The notes under the pieces are model-generated. The model did no database searches. It saw nothing but the letters and a program-made list of their open reading frames with translations, and was not told the origin of the DNA. From the NCBI RefSeq assembly GCF_015690355.1, contig NZ_JADPRT010000009.1, forward strand, positions 251,031 to 315,030: a stretch of 64,000 nt of DNA. Reading direction: 5' to 3'. The DNA comes from Streptacidiphilus fuscans. Lineage in GTDB: Bacteria > Actinomycetota > Actinomycetes > Streptomycetales > Streptomycetaceae. A program made the position numbers and the translations under genes. Positions 55,881-63,698 of the stretch are shown piece by piece; positions within the stretch are counted from its first letter, which is position 1, and each line of letters opens with the position of its first letter.

Positions 55881-56570
55881 TCACGGCGCCAGAGTCGCGC
55901 CGTCCGGCGCGGCGACGCTCGCCGCGACCAGGGCCTCCACCAGATCGCTCACCGACGGCAGCCACGGCCGCTCCCGCGTCGAGAGCGGACGCCGCACCCA
56001 CCGCATCGCCCCCGCGCCGGTCCGGGAGGGCGGCAGCACGACGTAGCCGCCGGGACCGTGGTAGCGCAGGCTGGTCGGCACCCACTCCTGGGCCACCAGC
56101 AGGTCGCCCAACTCCGGGAACGAGTAGGGCGCGACAAGCAGCACGTAGCGGGTCGGCGTGGCGATCACCGGACCGATCGGCACGCGCAGCGCGTCGAAGT
56201 AGTCGAGCACCCGCTCGCCCGCCTCGGCGGGCAGGCTGAGCGCGCAGACCTGGCCGCCGGTCGCCACCAGCACCGGCGCCTCGGGGCGGCGGGACCACCA
56301 CCAGCGGATCATCCGGTCGTCCGTCGTCGCCGCGAGCAGCTTCGGTTCGTCCGGATGGGCCCCTGGCACCTGGCAGTCCGGACGGGCGCAGCGGCAGCCG
56401 CCTCCCGGCAGCGCGCCGACGCCCGGCAGCACCGGCCACCCCCAACCCCTGGCCGCCGTTCTTGCCGCGCCGAGAAACCGGCCCCTGGTCCGCAGCCGCC
56501 CGGCCTCGCGGACGGCTCTGCCCACAACCTCACCGACGGCCTTACCGACGAGTGTTGACACCCCGCGCAT
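55881..56570 (-). CDS. Bifunctional DNA primase/polymerase (prim-pol) domain protein
   Basis: A 229-residue protein. After an N-terminal basic helix (EAGRLRTRGRFLGAARTAARGWGWPVLPG) comes a Cys/His cluster (CRCARPDCQVPGAHPDEPKLLAATTD), characteristic of the bacterial prim-pol/DUF3987-associated domain, then WWWSRRPEAPVLVATG and ERVLDYFDALRVPIGPV. No helicase or primase-C domain is attached, so it looks like a stand-alone form common in streptomycete cores. The catalytic Asp-x-Asp is not obvious. ATG 56570 is followed by codons coding-like throughout. Divergent from the GT2-like gene across 328 bases. Confidence 0.8.
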   Translation of the reverse strand: MRGVSTLVGKAVGEVVGRAVREAGRLRTRGRFLGAARTAARGWGWPVLPGVGALPGGGCRCARPDCQVPGAHPDEPKLLAATTDDRMIRWWWSRRPEAPVLVATGGQVCALSLPAEAGERVLDYFDALRVPIGPVIATPTRYVLLVAPYSFPELGDLLVAQEWVPTSLRYHGPGGYVVLPPSRTGAGAMRWVRRPLSTRERPWLPSVSDLVEALVAASVAAPDGATLAP

Positions 56571-56898
56571 GAGCACTCGTTCCTTTCCGTGACGGTCAAG
56601 GATCGGTACGTGACCTCGCGCATCGAGAAGCGCACCACGCCCACCGCGCCTGCGGTTTCTCGGCGGGAGGTGTCGCCAGGGTGGCGCATGCTCGCCCGGC
56701 CGGATCGACCGACCGCAACACTGCCGCCCCGTAACGGTTCTGTACCCAGCAAAGGCATGCACGAGCACGTTCTCTGACGAGACTGACGCATCGTCCGGAT
56801 TGACGCACGACGAGCGACGATGGTTCCTCCGTTCGGGGTATTCACCGTGTCTGGTACGGAGGGGTCTGCTAGGGGGCATCCGACCGTACGATCCCCGG
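56571..56898. other. Divergent intergenic region
   Basis: This 328-base gap between the prim-pol and GT2-like genes shows no gene that I can support. Several ATG and GTG codons give short plus-strand frames, but none has coding character. Confidence 0.4.
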
Positions 56899-57627
56899 AT
56901 GGACCCGGATTTCGCGTCGGCCCACGAGGCTGACACCTCATCAATTCCCCACCCCGACGGGGCTGCGGAGCAGAAGCACGGAACGGGGCCGGACGCGAAC
57001 GCGTTCGTCCTGGTGATCCGTGCACACAACGACGCGTCGCGGATCGCCCTGACCGTGCTGGCGGCGCGCCGACTGCCCCAGGTGCGCGCCGTACTGGTGC
57101 TGGAATCGGGGTCGACGGACTCCACCCGGCGGGTCGCCCTGGACAGCGGGGCCACACTGCTCGCGGACGAGGCCGATCTGGCCGGATACACGCCCCTGCC
57201 GCTGCTGTGCATCCGCCCCAGCCGGGAGGGCGGCGCGACACACGCGCTCGACGAGGTGCTGCCGCTGGTGGATCCGGTCGTCTCCGGCGCGGCGGACATG
57301 GCACTCGGGTGGTGCGTGCCCGAGGGTCGGGGCCGTGCCGCCGAACGGCTGGAAAGGCGCGGTCTGGCCCGCGCGGGGCTGGCGGTTCCCGGGCTGCTGA
57401 CCGGCGAATACTGCCTGACCAGCGCGGCCTTCGCCGCGACCTGGCCGCCGGCGGTCGGCACGGGGGAGCTGGTCGGCCGGGCGGCGGACCTGCTCCGGGC
57501 CGGGCTGCGGGTGACGCCGGTCCGGCTCGAACCGCCGCGACTGCGGCGTCCGATGGGTCTGCGCGAGCGCCGGGAGGTGGCCCGTGCGCTGCGGGGACGA
57601 CGTTCCGTGACCGGAGGGAGCGCATAA
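56899..57627 (+). CDS. Glycosyltransferase family 2-like protein
   Basis: A 242-residue protein. ANAFVLVIRAHNDASRIALTVLA begins the nucleotide-binding domain, and VLVLESGSTDSTRRVALDSGATLLAD is the GT-A second strand (GSTDST). No clear Asp-x-Asp is visible where the metal site should be (VVSGAADMALG). The C-terminus is very basic (RRPMGLRERREVARALRGRR). It may be an inactive or divergent GT2. ATG 56899 is preferred over the longer reading from 56800. A ~220-base AT-rich stretch follows the stop. Confidence 0.65.
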   Translation: MDPDFASAHEADTSSIPHPDGAAEQKHGTGPDANAFVLVIRAHNDASRIALTVLAARRLPQVRAVLVLESGSTDSTRRVALDSGATLLADEADLAGYTPLPLLCIRPSREGGATHALDEVLPLVDPVVSGAADMALGWCVPEGRGRAAERLERRGLARAGLAVPGLLTGEYCLTSAAFAATWPPAVGTGELVGRAADLLRAGLRVTPVRLEPPRLRRPMGLRERREVARALRGRRSVTGGSA

Positions 57628-57845
57628 ATCGACAGTAGAAACGATCATTCGCACCGATGTTTTTCGGCCAAATATTCGGGCAAAGACACCAACCACATGG
57701 CAGCTGACAGTTCTGGACATCACCCGATCGGTGTGTGTAGAAGAGACTCATTAATTGCCGTATGGCATGACATGGGGGTGCATAGTGATTCAATTCAGAC
57801 AAAACTTTAAGAATCCAGCATCACTCTTTGTAGTTATCGCAGGTG
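57626..57845. other. Locally AT-rich intergenic stretch
   Basis: Between the GT2-like and SpoIIE-like genes the sequence is much richer in A/T than its surroundings (runs such as ATGTTTTTCGGCCAAATATT and CAAAACTTTAAGAATC). It probably contains the SpoIIE-like promoter, and may bind a silencer such as Lsr2. No exact sites are assigned. Confidence 0.5.
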
Positions 57846-57851
57846 CGGACC

Positions 57852-59123
57852 ATGGCTGAGCACCCCACCACCCTCGGCCTCCCCGCGCCCACGAGCCCTG
57901 CTGAAACGATCAGCGGAGAGCCCATCGCTGCCCTCCGTGAGCGCTCCGCTGACGACCCCCTGGCTGATTTGACCACCCTGTACGACCTGACCGACCGGCT
58001 CAGCGGCGCACCCGACCTGGAGGCGGCCCTCACCGGTCTCCTGGCCGACGGCGCGGCGCTGATCGGCGCCCGGCGCGGGATGCTGCTGCTGACCCAGCCG
58101 AGCACCACCCTCGGCCTCGGCCTGGACCGCTCCGCCCTCGGCGCGCTGGAGACCGTCCCCGCCGCGCAGATCCTGCGCGCCGCCGGGGGCGAGCCGACCG
58201 GGGACCGGTTCCGGGAGGTCGCCCTCCAGCTCGGCATCGGCGCGTCCTACGCCCAGCCGCTGGCCGACCTGGGCTCGGTCGTCTGGTTCTACGACACCCC
58301 CACCCAGCCGAGCGAGCGCGAACAGCGCCTCGCCGGTCTCTACTGCGCGTCCGCCGCCCGGCTGCTGGCCAAGGAGCTCGAACGCGACCGCCTGCGCCGC
58401 ACGGCCGACGCGCTCCGGCGCGGCCTGCTCCCCGGCGCGCTGCCGCGCGTCGGCGGCATGCAGCTGGCCGCGCGCTGCGTCGCCGCCGGGCTGGAGAACG
58501 CGGGCGGCTGCGACTGGTACGACGCGATCTCCCTCCCGGAGGGCGCCCTCGCGCTGAGCGTCGGCAGCGTCACCGGCGGCGGCGCGGACTCCGCCGCCGC
58601 GATGGGCCGCCTGCGCGCGGCGTTGCGCGCGTACGCGGTGCTGGAGGGCGAGGACCCGGTCGCCGTGCTCGGCGATCTGGAGCTGCTGCTGAAGAGCACG
58701 GAACCGGCCCGGACCGCGACGGCGCTGTACGCGTTCGTCGAGCCCTCCGCCCGTCGGCTCTCCCTCGCCGGGGCGGGCCAGTGCCCGCCGCTGCTGGTGA
58801 CCTCGTTCGGCGCCTCGTTCGTGGAGACCTCGCTGAGCGCGCCGCTGGGCATGCTGAGCTGCTGGGAAGCGCCGGGCGTGGAGCTGCGGGCCGACCGCGG
58901 CGACGTGCTCCTCCTGTACACGGACGGGCTGGCCCGTCGCTGCGGCGAGGAGTCCCTCCACGCGGGCCAGACCCGCCTCCGCGCGGCCGCGGCGGAGGCG
59001 CCGCGGGATGTCCGCCAGGACCCGGAACGTTTCTGCGCGTACTTGCTCGACGCCTGTCTGGGGTCTTCGGAGCCGCTGCCGGGCGCGGACGACGTGGTGC
59101 TCCTGGCTGCACGCTTCGACTGA
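57852..59123 (+). CDS. SpoIIE/PP2C-like protein with GAF-like domain, metal site altered
   Basis: A 423-residue protein. Residues ~35-180 form a GAF-like domain (LTTLYDLTDRLSGAPDLEAAL). From ~195 comes a SpoIIE-type phosphatase domain: RRGLLPGALPRVGGMQLAARCVAA, GGCDWYDAISLPEG, RADRGDVLLLYTDGLARRCGE and GADDVVLLAARFD. The GDVxGHG metal loop of the family reads GSVTGGG, with Ser239 in place of the metal-binding Asp. The terminal Asp pair is kept. It would normally dephosphorylate an anti-anti-sigma factor; here activity may be reduced or lost. ATG 57852 is preferred; GTG 57843 also fits. A truncated inverted repeat follows the stop. Confidence 0.8.
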   Translation: MAEHPTTLGLPAPTSPAETISGEPIAALRERSADDPLADLTTLYDLTDRLSGAPDLEAALTGLLADGAALIGARRGMLLLTQPSTTLGLGLDRSALGALETVPAAQILRAAGGEPTGDRFREVALQLGIGASYAQPLADLGSVVWFYDTPTQPSEREQRLAGLYCASAARLLAKELERDRLRRTADALRRGLLPGALPRVGGMQLAARCVAAGLENAGGCDWYDAISLPEGALALSVGSVTGGGADSAAAMGRLRAALRAYAVLEGEDPVAVLGDLELLLKSTEPARTATALYAFVEPSARRLSLAGAGQCPPLLVTSFGASFVETSLSAPLGMLSCWEAPGVELRADRGDVLLLYTDGLARRCGEESLHAGQTRLRAAAAEAPRDVRQDPERFCAYLLDACLGSSEPLPGADDVVLLAARFD

Positions 59124-59128
59124 GGGAA

Positions 59129-59182
59129 GTTGCACTGTCTGGGGGCGCGGGGCTCTGCTGTTGTGCGGCTGGATAGTGCAAC
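59129..59182. repeat. Dispersed inverted-repeat element, truncated copy 3
   Basis: GTTGCACTGTC (59129-59139) with GGGGCGCGGGG at one side and ATAGTGCAAC (59173-59182) at the other match the tips of copies 1 and 2. The centre is missing and the whole element is 54 bases. It lies 5 bases after the SpoIIE-like stop. Confidence 0.75.
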
Positions 59183-59288
59183 ACCTGTCCTGCGACTCTC
59201 GGGCGGCCGTACTCTTGTACGGACTGCAGGCCGCTGACACCCCTGACAGCGGCCTTGCGTTCCCCGTACCACGAGGAGGCGACACAGC

Positions 59289-60788
59289 GTGACCGAGGAC
59301 GATCTCGCTCCCGAGACCGACGAGCTGACCGAGGACGCTTCGACCGAAGAAGCGCCGATCAAGCAGCGGAAGAACGGTCTCTACCCCGCCATCTCGGACG
59401 AGCTGACCGCCGTCATGAAGAGCGGCTGGGCCGACACCGAGCTGCGCGACCTCGTCCCCGCCGAGCAGTCCGCGTACGCGGCCAAGCGACGGGCCGCGCT
59501 GTCCGCGCGTTTCCCCGGGGACCGGATCGTCGTGCCGGCCGGGAACCTGAAGACCCGGTCCAACGACACCGAGTACAGCTTCCGTGCCGCCACGGAGTAC
59601 GTGCACCTCACCGGTGACCAGACCGAGGACGCCGTCCTGGTCATGGAGCCGCGCGGCGAGGGCGACGAGGGCCACGACGCGTACCTGTACCTGCTCCCCC
59701 GCTCCGACCGGGAGAACGGCGAGTTCTGGCTGAGCGGCCAGGGTGAGCTGTGGGTCGGCCGTCGGCACAGCCTGACCGAGGCCGAGGCGCTGCTCGGGCT
59801 GCCCGCCAAAGACGTGCGCAAGGCCGCGGAGGAGCTGGCCGAGCAGGCCGACGAGCGGCCGGCGACGACCCGTGTGCTGCGCGGGCACGACGCCGCGATC
59901 GAGGCCGCGCTGGCCCCGCACACCACCAAGCACGGTGACGACGAGCTCCGCGTCTTCCTCAGCGAGCTGCGTCTGGTCAAGGACGAGTGGGAGATCGGCC
60001 AGCTGCAGGCCGCCTGCGACGCGACCGCCAAGGGCTTCACCGACGTGGTGCGCGAGCTGGCGCAGGCGGTGGCCACCTCGGAGCGCTGGATCGAGGGCAC
60101 CTTCTTCCGTCGTGCCCGGGTCGAGGGCAACGACATCGGCTACGGCTCGATCTGCGCCGCGGGTCCGCACGCGACCACGCTGCACTGGGTCCGCAACGAC
60201 GGCCCGGTCCGTCCGGGCGAGCTGCTGCTGCTGGACGCGGGCGTGGAGATGCAGTCGCTCTACACCGCCGACATCACCCGCACCCTGCCGATCGACGGCA
60301 CCTTCAACGAGCTGCAGCGGAAGATCTACCAGGCCGTCCTGGACGCCCAGGAGGCCGGTATCGCGGCCGTCAAGCCGGGTGCCCGCTACCGCGACTTCCA
60401 CGAGGCCTCCCAGCAGGTGCTGGCCGAGCGGCTGGTCGAGTGGGGCCTGCTGGAGGGCCCGGTCGAGCGCGTGCTGGAGCTCGGGCTGCAGCGTCGCTGG
60501 ACCCTGCACGGCACCGGCCACATGCTCGGCCTGGACGTGCACGACTGCGCCCACGCCCGCGTCGAGTCCTACGTGGACTGCGTGCTGGAGCCGGGCGTCG
60601 TGCTGACCGTCGAGCCGGGTCTGTACTTCCAGGCCGACGACGAGCTGGTCCCGGAGGAGTACCGCGGCATCGGCGTCCGGATCGAGGACGACATCCTGGT
60701 GACGGCCGACGGCAACCGCAACCTCTCCGCCGCTCTGCCGCGCACGGTCGAGGACGTCGAGAGCTGGATGGCGAGCCTCAAGGGCTGA
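59289..60788 (+). CDS. pepP: Aminopeptidase P (Xaa-Pro aminopeptidase)
   Basis: A 499-residue metalloprotease that removes the N-terminal residue before proline. The creatinase N-domain (~60-210) is followed by the pita-bread domain: LLLDAGVEMQSLYTADITRT (two metal Asp), LHGTGHMLGLDVHDCAH (metal His), VVLTVEPGLYF (metal Glu) and GIGVRIEDDILVT (last Glu). GTG 59289 follows GAGGAGG. A plain cytosolic enzyme; a strong terminator follows. Confidence 0.93.
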   Translation: MTEDDLAPETDELTEDASTEEAPIKQRKNGLYPAISDELTAVMKSGWADTELRDLVPAEQSAYAAKRRAALSARFPGDRIVVPAGNLKTRSNDTEYSFRAATEYVHLTGDQTEDAVLVMEPRGEGDEGHDAYLYLLPRSDRENGEFWLSGQGELWVGRRHSLTEAEALLGLPAKDVRKAAEELAEQADERPATTRVLRGHDAAIEAALAPHTTKHGDDELRVFLSELRLVKDEWEIGQLQAACDATAKGFTDVVRELAQAVATSERWIEGTFFRRARVEGNDIGYGSICAAGPHATTLHWVRNDGPVRPGELLLLDAGVEMQSLYTADITRTLPIDGTFNELQRKIYQAVLDAQEAGIAAVKPGARYRDFHEASQQVLAERLVEWGLLEGPVERVLELGLQRRWTLHGTGHMLGLDVHDCAHARVESYVDCVLEPGVVLTVEPGLYFQADDELVPEEYRGIGVRIEDDILVTADGNRNLSAALPRTVEDVESWMASLKG

Positions 60789-60808
60789 CACCGCAAGGCA
60801 TGTGTGAC

Positions 60809-60845
60809 GGGGTCACGGAGCGGCGGACTGCCGCTCCGTGACCCC
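60809..60845. terminator. Bidirectional terminator
   Basis: GGGGTCACGGAGCGGC and GCCGCTCCGTGACCCC form a perfect 16-bp stem around GGACT between the convergent pepP and tipA genes. Confidence 0.88.
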
Positions 60846-60896
60846 GCGTCAGTTTCCCCGTGTCAGTTTTCGCCCGTGCCGGTCCCCGTGAGGGGA

Positions 60897-61664
60897 TCAG
60901 CCTGCCGCGGCCTCGCCGCGCTCCGCGTTGGCCAGGATGGCCTGGCGGAACCAGACGGCGGCGTCCGGCGCGACCTTCTCGTAGTACTCGGTGAAGCGCG
61001 GGTCCGAGATGTACATCTCGGCCATGCAGCGGTGGAAGCCGAACGAGACGTCGTAGAACCGCCGGGTGATGTGCTGCCGGTGGTCCTCCGCGATCGCCAT
61101 CGCCTGCTCGCTGTCCGACGCGACGCCGGCTCCGATCGCCTCGGCGATGCGGTCGTTGAGCGCGTCGCCCTCGGCCTTGATCTCGACCCAGTCCTCCTTG
61201 GAGTACTGCGCCGCGCGCTGCTGCGACTGCTTCCAGGCGTCGGTGTCGCCCCAGCGCGCCTCCGCCTCCTCCTGGTGGTCGACGTAGTCGTCGCCGAAGA
61301 CCTCGAACTTCTCCTCGGGGGTCAGTTGGATCCCCATCTTCCTCGCCTCCAGTGCGTGTTCCACGGACGCGACCATCTCCTGGAGCCGTTCGATCCGCCC
61401 CAGCAGCAGACTGCGCTGGCGGCGCAGGTGCTCGCTCGGACTGACGCCCTGGTCGTCCAGGATGGTCGCGATGTCGTCGAGGGAGAAGCCGAGCTCCCGG
61501 TAGAAGAGGATCTGCTGCAGCCGGTCCAGGTCCGCGTCGTCGTAGCGGCGGTAGCCGGACGCCGTGCGACCGCTGGGCTGGAGCAGCTTGATCTCGTCGT
61601 AGTGGTGCAGGGTTCGCACGGTCACCTTGGCGAACCGCGAGACCTGACCGACCGAGTAGCTCAT
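60897..61664 (-). CDS. tipA: TipA-type MerR regulator with thiopeptide-binding TipAS domain
   Basis: A 255-residue regulator. The N-terminal MerR helix-turn-helix (MSYSVGQVSRFAKVTVRTLHHYDEI) and coiled coil are followed by the TipAS domain from Met110 (MGIQLTPEEKFEVFGD). Cys213 in HRCMAEMYISD corresponds to the cysteine that captures thiostrepton covalently. Met110 is preceded on the mRNA by GGAGGCGAGGAAG, so the short TipAS form is probably made too. A 17-bp palindrome between -35 and -10 elements upstream fits MerR-type distortion. It should sense thiopeptides and other multidrug ligands and activate its own gene. Confidence 0.93.
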   Translation of the reverse strand: MSYSVGQVSRFAKVTVRTLHHYDEIKLLQPSGRTASGYRRYDDADLDRLQQILFYRELGFSLDDIATILDDQGVSPSEHLRRQRSLLLGRIERLQEMVASVEHALEARKMGIQLTPEEKFEVFGDDYVDHQEEAEARWGDTDAWKQSQQRAAQYSKEDWVEIKAEGDALNDRIAEAIGAGVASDSEQAMAIAEDHRQHITRRFYDVSFGFHRCMAEMYISDPRFTEYYEKVAPDAAVWFRQAILANAERGEAAAG

Positions 61665-61692
61665 GGGGCCCTTTCCTCTCCCTCGTGCTCCC

Positions 61693-61723
61693 AGCCTGCG
61701 GCCTCACGTCACGTGAGGGTCAA
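61693..61723 (-). promoter_or_regulatory. tipA promoter with palindromic operator
   Basis: On the minus strand TTGACC (61723-61718) and CAGGCT (61698-61693) are 19 bases apart, the long spacer typical of MerR-type promoters. The spacer contains most of CCTCACG-TCA-CGTGAGG (61702-61718), as in the S. lividans tipA promoter from memory. Confidence 0.8.
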
Positions 61724-61767
61724 GCGGGATATCACCGGGGAGGGACGCCTCGGTCGGGACGCCTCGG

Positions 61768-62352
61768 TCAGGACGCCTGGGCGAACGGGCGGTCCCGGTA
61801 GGTGAGGGTCTTGTCGAAACGGACGACCGCGCCGCGTCTCGGGTGGTTGCGGAACTGCACGTCGTCGGAGAGCGCCCGGATCAGCAGCAGGCCGCGCCCG
61901 CTCTCGGACGAGTCGGGCACCGCCGAGATCGCGACCGCGGCGCTGCCGACGGCAGCGTTGCCGACCGCCGCGCTCCCGACAGCCGAAGGGCGGGGACGCG
62001 ACCCGCGTGCCCGCCCGTGGCCCTGACCCAGGCCCTGGCCGTGGCTCTGACTGTGGCCGAGAGAGTGGCGTCCCATCCGGGCGGCGAAGCCGGGACCGGA
62101 GTCGGTCACCTCGATCCGCAGGCGGTTGCCCTCGATCGTCGCGGTCACCTGGAAACCGTCGTCCTCACCGGCGGCCGTGCCGGGACACGCGTGCTCGACG
62201 GCGTTGGCGCACGCCTCGGTCAGCGCGACGCCGACCTCGTAGGAGACGTCAGGGTCCACGCCCGCGGTGGCCATGGTGCCGAGGAGGATGCGACGGGCCA
62301 GCGGAACGCTGGCAGGTTCGCGTCGGAGGTGGAGAGACCACCAGATGTCCAC
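61768..62352 (-). CDS. RsbW-like ATP-binding protein with His/Gly-rich insert
   Basis: A 194-residue GHKL ATPase from GTG 62352, which follows AAGGAG. Motifs: VGVALTEACANAVEHACPG (N box), RIEVTDSGPGFAARMG (G1) and SESGRGLLLIRALSDDVQFRNH (G2). Between G1 and G2 is an insert with HSQSHGQGLGQGHGRARGSRPRP followed by AVG/NAAVG repeats, lying over the ATP lid. Probably an anti-sigma kinase; no sigma partner is adjacent. ATACC-AGTA-GGTAT (62381-62394) lies ~30 bases upstream and may be an operator. The insert is low-complexity and may be recent. Confidence 0.85.
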   Translation of the reverse strand: MDIWWSLHLRREPASVPLARRILLGTMATAGVDPDVSYEVGVALTEACANAVEHACPGTAAGEDDGFQVTATIEGNRLRIEVTDSGPGFAARMGRHSLGHSQSHGQGLGQGHGRARGSRPRPSAVGSAAVGNAAVGSAAVAISAVPDSSESGRGLLLIRALSDDVQFRNHPRRGAVVRFDKTLTYRDRPFAQAS

Positions 62353-62649
62353 GGCAGGCTCCTTCTGGCTCCGGCTCCACATACCAGTAGGTATTGCCGA
62401 CCCGCCGAAGAATGAACCGCATCGGGCGGATCTTGTCGCTCTCTTGGCGGATTGCGGAGGCGAGGAAGCGGTCCGGGTCTCGTCCGGACGGACGCGCACC
62501 GCCCGGCGCACGCCGGAGCGCACGAGGGTCGCACGCTCGGTCAGGATTCGGCCGCGCGTTTCCTCGGTTCCTCGGAAAGGGGAGAACTCCGGCCATTTCT
62601 GCCCCCACGAGCCTCGCGCGTACACCCCAATGAGAGACTGTCCCGCGTC

Positions 62650-63498
62650 ATGACCGCCTTCCGCGCTCCGCGCGCCGCCAGCCTGGACCTTCGCCTGCTG
62701 CGGGCTCTGCCCTTCGCGACGGTCTGCGTCCTGGTGTCCGCGCTCGGGCACGCGCTGGCCGGCGGCGGCCCGGTGCCGCTGCCGACGCTGCTGGTCGGAC
62801 TGGTGCTGGTGCTCCTCGCGGGGACCGCCCTGGCCGGTCGCGAACGCAGCCTGCCCGCGATCGCGTCGGCGCTCGCCGTCGGCGAGCTCGGGCTGCACGC
62901 CCTGTTCCACCTGTGCGCCGGTGCCTCCGGCATGGCGGGGATGAGCGGGATGCCGGGGATGAGCGGCATGACGGGCATGGCCGGGATGAGCGGCATGCCG
63001 GGGATGAGCGGGACGGGCGGCGGAACGCCGTCCGCGCTGCTGCAGCTCGCGGCACGCCTGCTCTGCGGGCCCGGCCCCGACGGCTCGCTTGCCCTGCCTC
63101 CCGGCACCACGGCGAGCCAGATCGTCAGCCAGGCCGGTATCGACCCACACCTGTATCTCGCCTCGATCTCGACCGCTCCGGCGGCCCACGGCGTGGGCGC
63201 TTTCTGCGCCATGCTCGGGCTGAGCCCGCTGATGGTGCTCGGCCACCTGCTGGCCGCGCTGGTCGCGGGCTGGTGGCTGCGGGGCGGCGAGGCCGCGGTC
63301 TGGCGGCTGCTGGGCCTGGCCCTCGCACCGCTCGGCCAGCTGCTCCGCATGGCACTGGCGCTGCTCGCCGGGCTCACCACCACGGGCGCCCTTCGCCCCG
63401 TGCGGCGCTGGTCCGCCGACGCCTGGCGGCTGCCCGCACACGCGCTGCTGCGCCACCAGCTGGTCCGGCGCGGTCCCCCGCGCGCTCTCCTGGCCTGA
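62650..63498 (+). CDS. Membrane protein with Met-Gly-Ser repeats, likely copper-related
   Basis: A 282-residue protein with ~4-5 TM segments (FATVCVLVSALGHALAGG, LLVGLVLVLLAGTALAG, FCAMLGLSPLMVLGHLLAAL, LGLALAPLGQLLRMALAL). The loop after TM3 has a run of GMSGMPGM-type repeats (about ten Met in ~25 residues, 62928-63015 in DNA), preceded by His-rich HALFHLC. Methionine-rich loops bind Cu(I). A ycnI-like gene follows after 200 bases, which supports a copper role. I do not recognise a named family. Confidence 0.72.
   Translation: MTAFRAPRAASLDLRLLRALPFATVCVLVSALGHALAGGGPVPLPTLLVGLVLVLLAGTALAGRERSLPAIASALAVGELGLHALFHLCAGASGMAGMSGMPGMSGMTGMAGMSGMPGMSGTGGGTPSALLQLAARLLCGPGPDGSLALPPGTTASQIVSQAGIDPHLYLASISTAPAAHGVGAFCAMLGLSPLMVLGHLLAALVAGWWLRGGEAAVWRLLGLALAPLGQLLRMALALLAGLTTTGALRPVRRWSADAWRLPAHALLRHQLVRRGPPRALLA
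62928..63015 (+). repeat. Tandem repeat coding for the Met-rich loop
   Basis: Imperfect 15-18 bp units built on GGGATGAGCGG and GGCATG encode Gly-Met-Ser-Gly-Met-Pro/Thr/Ala. Third positions vary, which argues for selection on the protein rather than recent expansion only. Confidence 0.75.
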
Positions 63499-63698
63499 CC
63501 GTCCGTCTGCCGCCGTGCCCGTCCGCCTCCCCGACTCGCCTGTCCAGTCGGTGTACGGACGACGGTTCGGCGGGGTGACCGGTCGGGCCCTGTGATTCCT
63601 GCCGAGTCCCGCCCGTGGCGGCGACTCCGTTCCGCCCGCCGTGGACAACCGGTCCACCGGCGGCCACAGGTTTTCAGGATCTCCAGGAGAGACCACCC

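Noticed and set aside
62249-62608. 119-residue minus-strand frame upstream of the RsbW-like ATPase, containing a short MRFILRR... segment
   Set aside because: It overlaps the ATPase start out of frame, turns Pro/His/Arg-rich and lacks a clear ribosome site. A short leader peptide cannot be excluded.
62928-63015. CRISPR-like or minisatellite array
   Set aside because: The units are imperfect, have no spacers and lie in frame in a membrane protein; they encode a Met-rich loop.
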